Source of the DNA: Glossina fuscipes
Lineage: Eukaryota; Arthropoda; Insecta; Diptera; Glossinidae
Direction of reading: 5' to 3'
NCBI RefSeq assembly: GCF_014805625.2
Contig: NW_023998438.1
Span: 558,001-622,000 of the forward strand
DNA length: 64,000 bases
Shown here: in pieces, positions 1-9,430 of the stretch
How the letters are laid out: each line of letters opens with the position of its first letter
How positions within the stretch are numbered: position 1 is the stretch's first letter
The notes under the pieces: generated by a model
What the model saw: the letters and a program-made list of their open reading frames with translations, nothing else
What the model was told of the DNA's origin: nothing
Databases searched by the model: none
Program-made: the position numbers and the translations under genes

Positions 1-147
1 TTGGATATTACTTACAAATTACAAGTTGATCGCTGAAAAATGAACAAGATCTTGTACAAAAGACTTCTTTTCAAGGCCCTAATATCCGCGTAATTACAAA
101 AGATTTTTTTATTTTAAAGAAATCTAAAGTTTTACCTTTTTTTTTAG
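1..147 (+). other. Intron sequence upstream of the first visible serpin exon
   Basis: This stretch ends in a pyrimidine-rich run followed by AG at 146-147, a good splice acceptor, and the serpin reading frame opens at 148. I see no coding sequence in it. The 5' exons of the serpin (signal peptide and N-terminal helices) must lie outside the window. Confidence 0.6.
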
Positions 148-1878
148 ACATACTTTTTTGACACAGATAACCCATTAAAGGGCTTAAGTTTAAATAAAGA
201 AAATGTAACAATTAGTCGAGAATATGAAAATATATTAATATTCTATGGCTATGATTTGGGCATGGATATGATATCAACAATGATGCCTGATATGACGACG
301 ACCACATCAAAGTCACGTCCCTCTAAGGGCACAAGCATTCCTGAAACGACCGAGAAGCAATCACCTTCAATACCTACAGAAGCAACTATTAAAGTTTCCA
401 CCACCAGCCCCACCATAACTACAACAACTCCTATGACAGATATTTTAACCACATCGGAGACAGTGACATCAGGAACAACAATAAATGATAAAGAAAATCC
501 GTCTTCGGAAACTACAACAACGTTTGATTCTAAAGAAAGTATGCAAGAAGTAACAACTACGGCTCCAATAGAAGGCATAACAGAAGGTGAAGCGGTTTCG
601 AATGTTGAAGCCGCCGAATTGGTATCATCGTTTATAGCCGACGACAATTCGGAACCCTTTGCTCGCATACAAAAAGTTCGTGTAACACGATTGCCGAGCG
701 CCAAACTTCAGGCGCCATTATCTTCTATGAAACCTAAAGTTAATTATTTACCGGCAAAACGATCAAACCGAAAATTAATTAAACGTCATAAGCGTCATCT
801 TTTCGGTTATAAGGATTTAAATTCCAATCTCTTTGTAACTTTATTCAACTCTGAGCATCCAACTGCCCATTTACCCAATATTGGCGAACATCACTCTGTT
901 GATATACCAAATTTAAATGTAATTTCAAATCATTATGGAACCGAATTAAATCCAAATTTCATTACAAGTACAAATAATGGCGAAATTGGAAATGCTATTA
1001 AACAAAATTATAATACCGATGTCATTAGTCATGTATTCTATTTGGGTAATCAGCAAACAATTTATACCACATTTAAGGTCTACAATGCCGTATTGTATTA
1101 TAAATATTTTAATAATTTGGGCATGAGCGCAATTGAATTGGAATTAAATACACCGGAATATAATTTATTAATACTATTACCAGATTTTCATACAGATTTA
1201 GTAACGGCAGCGGCATCTTTACGTTTCGCACCGAAATTGCGATTACTTCGTAAGCAATTGAAACCTAAATGGGTTCAAGCGACAATACCCGATTTTCAAT
1301 TAAATGGCGTAATGTTTTTAACAAACGATTTACAAAATGTCAGTTAAACTGAATAAAAAGAGAATTTTATTCATTAAAATTCACTTACAGATGGGCATTG
1401 GAGATATATTTGAGCCGAATCGGGCAGATTTTCGACCAATGACTGATGAGAAATCAATCTACGTTAGGCATATTGAGCAATCGATTAACATTCATATACA
1501 CACACATCCCATCAATCAATTGAGACGTAAGTATATAAGCGTATCGCGAAATATCTCTCACCAAATTGTTTGTACAGACCATTTAGTTAACCAGCCATGC
1601 ACAACAATAACAATTATTGTATAATAATTAACCGCCGCGAGGGGAGGGTTAGATGGATGGTAGTATACACTATTTTTGCATTTAATGTTTTCTTCTTTTT
1701 TTTGTTTTTGTTTTTATTTTTGGTTAACTTCACACATGAAGGTACGAATGGCGCTCAAACGCAGCCGATACAAATCTCAGTTAATCATCCGTTTATGTTC
1801 TTCATTGTCGATCGTGATTTGGACGTGGCAGTGATGGCGGGACGTATATTAAATCCATTGAATGTGCGAATACAATAA
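148..1878 (+). CDS. Spn100A: Serpin, 5'-partial, with long Thr/Pro-rich insertion (Spn100A-like)
   Basis: Serpin-fold protein, probably secreted. Three exons are visible: 148-1338, 1391-1526 and 1742-1878, with introns GTCAGT...CAG and GTAAGT...AAG whose phases (0 and 1) agree. Together they give about 487 residues, and the N-terminus lies off the left edge. The first exon enters a serpin core (YFFDTDNPLKGLSL) and is then interrupted by about 190 residues rich in T, P and S. This insertion ends in a basic cluster (KRHKRH) just before the core resumes. The later exons carry GIGDIFEPNRADF and the C-terminal NHPFMFFIVDRD...GRILNP signature. The reactive-loop hinge lacks the small-residue run of inhibitory serpins, so a non-inhibitory role is inferred. 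The symbol rests on the memory that Drosophila Spn100A has a similar insertion; the serpin family call is much firmer. An AATAAA overlaps the stop codon. Confidence 0.8.
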
Positions 1879-1879
1879 A
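1874..1879 (+). terminator. AATAAA overlapping the serpin stop codon
   Basis: The hexamer AATAAA at 1874-1879 contains the TAA stop at 1876-1878. A second AATAAA lies near 2357. Either could be the polyadenylation signal. The second would give a more ordinary 3' UTR, and it would overlap the end of the convergent Myb/SANT gene. Confidence 0.4.
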
Positions 1880-2395
1880 AGATTACATCTCGAAGGAGAT
1901 GATGTAAAAATTACGTTGCTATTGTTTTACATTCATTTACAGCATATTCGTAATTTCAAGTCAATTACGAAATTCATTTCATTCCAAAAGAAACGATTGA
2001 TGAATTTGTTATCTCGTGCCGTTACAATGCATTGAAATTGGTGCGGAAATCTGCTGAAGCGATATAGGTACAAATGAATTGCAATTTTGAACAAAGACTT
2101 TATCACAATAATAATCATAATCACCAAAATCAATGATTCTGCCGGAACATCTCCCTGACTTACAAAAATATATAAATTTTCTAATTCTTTTAATGAGGAA
2201 TTATTTCTCTTCATATAAATTTAAATTTATTCACAAGCATATATATGAACTCGATATTAAGACATTAATTTCAAATATTATTTATACATTGAACATAAAA
2301 AAAAAACATAATTTTTGTACGGAATTCAAAGGTAAATAAATGTAAAAATGTTGATGCAATAAAAAATGGATTGGTTGGATAGCGATGTGAAACCA
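1879..2395. other. Intergenic space between two convergent genes
   Basis: AT-rich DNA separates the serpin stop from the minus-strand Myb/SANT stop. I see only the likely 3' UTRs of the two genes and no separate gene. Confidence 0.5.
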
Positions 2396-3499
2396 TTAAA
2401 AATTGATACGATTATTATCACGATTCTGAGTAGTAAGGTTACGTAAGATTTGCAATTTAAGATTTTGTATTTGTACATCTTTAAGATAAAGAACGCGATC
2501 GCGTTTTTGCTGCAATTTCAAGTTGCGCAAACGTTCCCGCTCGACAAGTATATCGCGCCTTTGTTGCAATTTCAAAGTGCGCAAACGTTCCCGCTCAACA
2601 GCAATTCGATAAAAGTGAAGTCGACAAGGACGTCGCTGACGGCCCATCGTTGCGGGGCGCACGTTGGTTTCATGTAAGCGCACTTCATGTTGATTTTGCT
2701 GCAAATGTACAGTTTTCTCAGTTGTTGTTGTTGCAGTATCGATTGTGGCAGCGGTAGCAGCGAATGCGTTCCTAACGTTAGAATCAAGAGTAGCATTAGC
2801 CACGCTAGGTAATGAACTGTTATTGGAAGAATTGTTCATATCACCCGCTTCCATCATTTCTGATAAAGAATCAAGGTTGTGCAGCATAACTTGCATAACG
2901 CTGGACTCGTAAGATTTGCTAACGCTAGTAACCGACACCTTATTGCTTACAGATGTTGAGATCGGAGTGGGATGTTCTTGCATTAGACATTCGCCATCGT
3001 ATTCGTCAAGAGATGGTGACTTTTCAGCTTTAATGTGCAATTCATCTTGCAGCGGTGTTGGCAGAACGGCCGATTTGTCGAAAATTGTTTCCAAGCGATT
3101 TTCGGCGCAAGAGCGCACACTTGTATCTACTCTATTATCCACAGGCAAATTTTCGTTTGTAATAGCTGGTATATTAGAGCCAGGTGCTAGTCCTTTTTCC
3201 ACGGCTTCTTTAACTTTTTTAGCTTCTGCCGCCCGGATGCGGCCTAATTGTTGTTTAAGGCGTTCCTTTGAGCGATTGTAACCAACTGCTTTCATATTTT
3301 GCGCAATTTCATCCCAGGCTTCAGATTTACGTTTAATAGTCATCGTATCGCTACTTTTATTTTCCAATATACTTTGATGCATGCGCGTAAGCGAAAGCAG
3401 CAATTGCTTCTCAGGTTCTGTCCAATTCGGTTGTCGCTCACGTTTTTCCTTAACTATTTTCGGCAAAGAATAGGCTAAAAGTAGCGAAGATAACCACAT
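2396..3499 (-). CDS. Myb/SANT-like DNA-binding domain protein
   Basis: An uninterrupted 367-residue reading frame. Residues about 20-100 form a Myb/SANT-like (MSANTD/PF13873-type) domain. It starts with a Trp-containing helix (PNWTEPEKQLLLSL), has a second Trp in KSEAWDEIAQ, and ends in a basic recognition helix (YNRSKERLKQQLGRIR). Proteins of this class are nuclear and usually act as sequence-specific regulators or derive from transposase adaptors. The middle is acidic and Ser/Asn-rich. The C-terminus (about 300-360) holds two near-identical copies of VERERLR-LKLQQ-RD followed by a Leu-rich basic stretch, probably a coiled coil for self-association. The first 11 residues may be intronic or leader sequence, because an AG lies just before the KEKRERQ segment; the start is therefore uncertain. 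It converges with the serpin gene. The target is not predictable. Confidence 0.72.
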   Translation of the reverse strand: MWLSSLLLAYSLPKIVKEKRERQPNWTEPEKQLLLSLTRMHQSILENKSSDTMTIKRKSEAWDEIAQNMKAVGYNRSKERLKQQLGRIRAAEAKKVKEAVEKGLAPGSNIPAITNENLPVDNRVDTSVRSCAENRLETIFDKSAVLPTPLQDELHIKAEKSPSLDEYDGECLMQEHPTPISTSVSNKVSVTSVSKSYESSVMQVMLHNLDSLSEMMEAGDMNNSSNNSSLPSVANATLDSNVRNAFAATAATIDTATTTTEKTVHLQQNQHEVRLHETNVRPATMGRQRRPCRLHFYRIAVERERLRTLKLQQRRDILVERERLRNLKLQQKRDRVLYLKDVQIQNLKLQILRNLTTQNRDNNRINF

Positions 3500-5503
3500 A
3501 TTAGTTAAACTTTATTAATCATTTCAACAAATTTCTAAAAAAAAGTATAGAAAAAAAAATAATTTTTCGATTACCACTTAAATCCATAGCTTACTATTAA
3601 AGCGAAATTAGTCAAGTTTTAATTTTCTTTTTATATGTAGTTAAATTCTAATTTGAAGGTAGTTGTACAGATCTGTAACGTCTGCACAATTAAGTCAGTG
3701 CTACCAGCTGCACTGTTAACCTTACAGTATTTAGATTTTATAAAAAGCAACGTCATGTTACAATTTTATTATTTGTATGCATAATTTCAAAGGAATATTA
3801 TCATTATAACAGGAGATTTTTTCTAAAACCATATTGACCATTGCGTGGATCCCCTAGAATCCGGAGAAATTTTCAAAGACTGCTGTTAATAATTGCTGCA
3901 TATTTATGTAAATTAAAATATTAAGTGTTGCCAACTTCATATTGAAAATTGTTTAGTCCGTGACTGCTTGCTCGCAAAACACATGATTTATTGCGATATA
4001 TATGTATATTATATAGCGTCGTCGAAAGTAAGTAAATCATAAATATAAAACAAATAAAACAAATAATACAATATAAACATATAATACATAAAGAAGATAT
4101 TTTTGTACGTACATGTATATATGTATATATATATATAAATATATATAATTATGTGATATAGGAGAGAAAACTCTAAATTAACGTTGTGAATTCGAATTCG
4201 TTTCGCCCAAAAAAGAGCATGTCTAGAAATAATATTTGCCCTTTGCTGTTTCGCTATACGAGTCGGAGCCATAATTTTAATCGAGAAATAAAACATAAAT
4301 AAGCAAAAAGTTCAATAGCTTTAAATAAATTTGACGTGAGTGAGGAAAATTTTGTAAAAGTCGTAAAATTTCGGCAAAATGGAGTTTTGTAAATGTCCTG
4401 AAAAACTTATTAAACGGTTATATCAATCGAGACTTTACGGAGACAAATTTTTACTTCATAGCGGCTGTATCTGCGCCAATGCTGACATACAAAACCATGA
4501 AGAAGTTCCATTCAACGAACTTAGGTTACCCTGCCATTACATTGTGTGATGACAGCGCTATTTTTGTTTTTCGAATAACAAAAAAAACTGTTGCTTTGAC
4601 ATTTATTTTGTACATTTTTAACTATGTTTGTATTGTATTGTGTCTGCGAACCTAAGGTATCTATTTTATTTGTGGTGTATGGGGTACTTGCACACATATA
4701 TGTGATTTTACACAATGAAATTACAATCAGCGGATCCGATTCAGGGCCGATAAAGAACATTTTTCAATTTATGTATTCATCAATACACATATATGCACAC
4801 ATATATATATGATCGTTGTAAAAAAAAGAAAAACAGTTATATTACCAATCACAAAATCTGTTCAGTTGCAGTGTGAATTTTAAGCATTATCGTTGTTGCG
4901 AATAGCGTCTAAGCAGAGAATGGTAACTATAAAATAAAAAAAAAATAAATTTAAAATAACTTGCTTGAAAAACTTACTTTCATTCTGTTACCAAATATGT
5001 ACACATTTTAAAGTCCTTTGTGCGAACTGTGGCCGCTGCTTTCGGCATACAAAGTTGTTGATTATGGTTAAGGGTGTTCAATATTTCCGAAAGTTAAAGT
5101 ATGTTTAAGAAAACAAAACAAATTTTTTTTATATAATTTAAAAATGAATATAAAATCTACTAAACAATTAATTTGTTTAATTGTTCAAAATTAATAAAAG
5201 TGGAGCGAACTTATTAACCGCATTAACTACCAATTGAGAGTATTTCCAGCATCTCGATATCAGTTTAAGCGACATCGACAGTCACATGCGTAGGCGAAGG
5301 TATTCGTTTAAGCATAGATTTTAGGTAAATATTCCTAAAGCGTAAATTACTTAAATGTTTCAAAACAAAAATAAAAACAAATAAATAACGTTACGGAAAA
5401 AGTAAAGCAGAAACGTAAAAAAAACACTAAATTAAATTTTCGGAAAAGTCAAATAAAAACAAAATTACAAAAATGTAAACACTTTTTCGGTAAATCCCTG
5501 CAG
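3500..5503. other. Intergenic, AT-rich, with one interspersed repeat
   Basis: Apart from the repeat at about 3655-3965 and TA/CA-type simple repeats near 4100-4150 and 4780-4812, I see no gene. Short open frames here have simple-repeat composition and are not credible. Confidence 0.4.
3655..3965 (+). repeat. Interspersed repeat of about 310 bp, copy 1 (unclassified, MITE-like)
   Basis: A second, diverged copy in the same orientation lies at about 32935-33270. Shared landmarks in the same order are CAGATCTGTAACGT, GTGCTACCAGCTGC, TTGTATGC, and AAGTG(T/C)TGCCAACTTC near the right end. There is no coding capacity and I could not define terminal inverted repeats. Confidence 0.5.
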
Positions 5504-5684
5504 TTATATTCTTTCCATTTTTGTTTGAATTTGAAATCCTCTTCATCGTCAATAGAAGATGCCACAAATTTGAATCTATGGCTAACAATAAGTGCAGAAA
5601 AACGCTTTCTAGAGGTCTCTTGGGAAAACGCTCCCGCCCGAGAAGGTGAATGGATCATGTTAACAGTGGAAGTGGACTTTTCAG
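5504..5684 (+). CDS. Isolated exon resembling the N-terminal part of PLCXD-type proteins
   Basis: The segment opens after a CTGCAG acceptor (phase 0) and closes at TTTTCAG|GTAATT (phase 1). It encodes about 60 residues around NLWLTISAEKRFLEVSWENA then PAREGEWIMLT. This W-L-x-V-x-W then P-A-R-x-G-(D/E)-W-I pattern recalls the beta-rich domain ahead of the PI-PLC X domain in insect PLCXD-like proteins. No exon with the catalytic HxxGTHDS-type motif was found nearby, so it is either one exon of a gene with very large introns or a stranded fragment. Assignment is from remembered family pattern only. Confidence 0.33.
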
Positions 5685-5887
5685 GTAATTCAGAATTTAA
5701 TTTTGATCAAGTGTACATAGAGTTTTCAGGTTTTTGAAATATACTTCTGATTTTTACAACGTACCCAAGCACTTTGTAGAAAGAAAATGCAAATATTTAC
5801 ATGTTTGCCTTACATAGTGAGAAAGCGAGATAACTTTAAAAGCGATCATCATGAAAACGCATTATTGTATCTCCAATGCATTATTTC

Positions 5888-5995
5888 TAAGAATGATAGC
5901 CTGTGTTGCTAGTGCTCAATGTCTCTTTTTTTAGTCTAAGAATTCAATTCATTAGTCTAAAATTAAAATAATAATAATAATAATAATAAGAATGA
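5888..5995 (+). mobile_element. Extreme 3' tail of an I-like LINE with target-site duplication
   Basis: Positions 5897-5986 match the last about 90 bp of the I-like LINE ending at about 26340, including GATAGCCTGTGTTGCTAG and a (TAA)n tail. It is flanked by the direct repeat TAAGAATGA at 5888-5896 and 5987-5995. It is a severely 5'-truncated target-primed insertion. Confidence 0.75.
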
Positions 5996-6730
5996 CAGAT
6001 ATTATGTATCCCGTTAGTGTGCTTAACAATAAAGTCTTCGTTTACAAGACGTATCTAAATCTTTTTTAAATCTTCTCTTCTCATATATGTGTATATATAT
6101 GTAAATATATATATATGTTTCAAATATATGTATATGATTGTATATGATTGTTTTGTATACAAAAATTGTATTTAATTTTTTTGCAGGCATATATATAAAA
6201 TTCTCAATGATCGATATATATATATATATATATATGTATATGGATGTACATTGTACATATACTATACGAATTACTATAAAATTAAAAATAAAACAGTTCT
6301 TAATATCTTGTAAAAGAATTTAATTACTTTATTCAATATTATATATAGAAGTCTGCGAATGTTATAGAGATCCCGCTGGGTAGACATAGAAAGTAGTGGT
6401 TATGAAATTGCAAACAGTTCCGAGCCAACGAGAAAAGGAGTATATTTGACTGAAAGGGACACGTATTGGATTTCAAATAAAGGTCTCAATCTCGCCTTAT
6501 ATATATAATCACTTATAAAATTTTCCACTGGTTTAAAAAGTTGTTTTTTTTTTTTTTAAGTTTCTCTAAGGTCTAATCTGGAAAACTTTTCTGCAACAAA
6601 CAGCCGTTTAGTTGATGAAGGCAGTCAGTTGTTTGAGATGTGTAAAATTGCGAGTACGAAAAATTTCATATAAATTATTGTATAATTCAAAGAAGATTAT
6701 CTAAAGGCGTTGAACTTTCTGCATTCAAAA
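5996..6730. repeat. Intergenic with TA/TATG microsatellites
   Basis: Dense TA and ATATATG simple repeats occur at about 6085-6140 and 6205-6245. No gene is seen in the remainder. Confidence 0.5.
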
Positions 6731-6734
6731 ATTA

Positions 6735-7480
6735 AAGGCTCAGCTGACTTTGCAGTGCTGCACTATTCACAGACATCATTTGATCATTTTCATATAAATA
6801 GTATGTGTATGTATGATTGCTCATGAGTTGAGAAGATGATCTTTCCTTTTGAGCATCATATTTATCCTTCCATCCTTGCGTGATCTTTTTCCGAATTAGA
6901 CAGAGAGCATCACTGGGAGGATAATTGATGGATTGTAACGTCAAATAGAATCTCACGCGTATGCATATCAGACATTACATTAAAAACTGAAATAACTGCG
7001 GCGTGGAATTCAGATCAGAAGTTCTGGTATCAGCTTGCATAGCTGCAAAAGACTTCATTATTTCTGGAGACCATAGTTTCGAAGACAGAAGGTCTACCTA
7101 TTTTCACTTTTAAAAGTTTCTTAGCAGTTAGCAGATAGGCCCACTTCGAAACGGGAAGTTCACCCGGAGAGACTAGCGCAGCGTCTTAGCCGAAGTGTTG
7201 AAACAGGTGTATTTTTTTCGTTATGTATTCCGGCAAATGACGTGAAGTGTACTAGGCATATCCTATTTTTGATCGGAGTAAACATTTATACGCATTGGAA
7301 GCTTTCTTTTGGGGGAAGTCCGTTTTGCAATTTGCTCATGAGTTTGATAACATTTGTTCCAAACTAACTGTGCTGAAAGGAGTCCAGGTAAGGTTATACT
7401 TGCATTAATAATCCTGCCAAGGAATTTAAGAGATGCTGCCTGATTAATCCTTGTTCCATTTATCGATATATTGTCTACTT
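6735..7480 (-). mobile_element. Decayed LINE ORF2 3' part (I/R1-type)
   Basis: Read on the minus strand, about 7480-7270 encodes SINGTRINQAASLKFLG, which resembles the region after the catalytic RT motifs in I/R1-type LINEs. About 6956-6735 encodes INYPPSDALCLIRKKI then a Trp/Lys-rich stretch, like the segment that follows RNase H. The part between is too decayed to read. The fragment differs in sequence from the CR1-like family next to it. Confidence 0.4.
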
Positions 7481-7504
7481 TAGTAGATCCCTTTGCCGGA
7501 TTTA

Positions 7505-9430
7505 ATCACCGAGGGGAGATCATTAATGTATAAATTAACCAAAAGGGGTCCAAAATGGCTGCCTTGAGGCACGTCAGGCGTCACGGAAATTTATCCAAGG
7601 TGATGAAGTTAAACAAAACCCAAAATAATTTGTTAGGCAGATACGAACTTATCCATTTCACTAAGTACAAAGGGAAGCCAGAGGTGTGAAGTTTAACGAC
7701 CAATAAGTCATGGTTAACTAAGCCAAACGCTTTGCTAAAATCAGTAAATGCGACGTTGGTGCGAGAGCCACTAGCGAAAGCCTTGAAAACATGGCAAATA
7801 AACTTTAAGAAGTTCGTCAAAGTAGATCTTCCTTTCCGAAGGCCATCGTGGAAGGGAAAAATGTAACATTTAATAGCAAAAGCTAGATGCTGAGTAACAA
7901 TTCGCTCAAACAATTTCGGTAAGACACTCAACTTGGCGATGACTCTATAGTTCTCAAAGTGACGTCTATTTCCAGATTTGGGAATTGGAATAAGGAAACT
8001 ACTCTTCCTATACAAATGAAAAGCACCTTATTTCAAGAACTGGTTAAAAATCATTGAAATAATACCACTTGGCTCGTCAGAGCATGTTTCAAGTACATAT
8101 GATGGATTCCTATCAGGCCCAGGCGCAGAACTATATTTTAGAGACCTTAAATCATCTAAAACATCATTTTCTGAAATGAGCAAGTTAGGAATCGAAACCG
8201 ATACAGATGAATGGGAATTAGCAGTTGAAAAATGTCGTCGGAAGTATCGAGCAAAGAGATTTGAGGTTTTGATATCATCAGAAGACTCGGAGCCACTGAA
8301 AGAAGCCTGCGAGAGATATGTGGAGATTTTTCTTTTGGAGTTGATGAACTTGAAAAATATCTAGGATTAACAAGCAGTGAGGATTTTATCAAATGAACGT
8401 ATCTGCAATAATATTGGTGGTCGAGGTAATTAAATCTATGCTTTAATGCAGAATAGGCAAAATAGTCGAAAGAAGACGAAATCATAAATTTTTTGAAAAG
8501 TTTGTTTTTCCTATTTTTGTAATATTCAATTGTCTTGTTAAACCATGGCGTGCATCTGCTTCGAGGTCGAGGTTGCTTGATCATAACCGATGCAGAAATA
8601 GCTAAGTTTAATACGTTATAGAACGAAGACAGTAAGGTTTCATTATTTTTTTTAGCAGAGACATCGAGCATAATATGTGAGAGATGAGATTTAAGCAGTA
8701 AGAATTAGTCTTGTTAACATCGTAATATTTATTGGCGGATATTGTATTTGGCACGTTAAAGTAATTGAACGGACCATCATAACTTTAATAAAAGAGAATA
8801 AAAATTGATGGATGATTCCGATCGTCAGGTAAACTAAAAGATGGACAGCGATTAACAACTATCTCCGGGAAGTTGACAAAGCAAAGATCTAGCAGTCTGC
8901 CACTGCAACTAGGAGGGCTGTTGTATTGCATTAAATTGCGGTCAAATAATTAATTGAAAAACACAATAGCTCCATCAGATATTGAAGTGAGTTCAATACC
9001 AAGTGATTTTTGGCAAAATGAAGTCCCTCAATGCCATGACTATATTAATAGGTCCAGACTTTTCGGACACATCATGAATGAGGGCAGCATGTTTCTTATA
9101 AATGAAGATATCCGCATTTATGGGAATGGAGGTTACATACAACTGTTGCCAATAAGTTCAACGTCGGGAGGAGTAGGAAATTCAATTGAATGGGAAAGGA
9201 CCGCAGCAGATATGGCAATTAAAACACAAGGGCTATCCAATCGTTCCTTCTTGAAAATCTGAAAAGAATTGTGAAAAAGTTCTGAAAAATGTAAATCAGA
9301 TTTTTCCCAAGTTTACCAAGTTCAGTGAGAGCCAAGTTTTGTGCTCACTAACTTGAGATAAGTCGGGCGAACTTTCGAGTTTAGGCCCAAGGGTGAGAAG
9401 ATAAATTCGAATTTAACTAGCAAATACACC
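7505..9430 (-). mobile_element. CR1/jockey-type LINE, copy 1, internal fragment
   Basis: Minus-strand order is: endonuclease remnant (about 9430-8880, aligned with 14400-14030 of copy 2), linker (8671-8156), then RT N-terminal part (8015-7581). The RT part includes IPIPKSGNRRHFENYR, FHDGLRKGRST and FTDFSKAF, standard non-LTR RT motifs. Stops and frameshifts separate the pieces. Similarity to copy 2 ends near 7505, so the catalytic YADD region and the 3' end are missing, which points to a later deletion. Short plus-strand frames across it (8176-8364, 8954-9262) are shadows. Confidence 0.8.

Noticed and set aside
249..704. Minus-strand 151-residue open frame opposite the serpin
   Set aside because: It mirrors the Thr-rich insertion (ACA/ACC codons read backwards as Val/Gly) and has no independent signature.
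148..1878. Inhibitory serpin
   Set aside because: The hinge region preceding the C-terminal strands lacks the small-residue run needed for loop insertion.
7581..8671. Two independent host genes on the minus strand
   Set aside because: Both frames match parts of the CR1-like LINE seen at 11.7-15.6 kb, in the same order.
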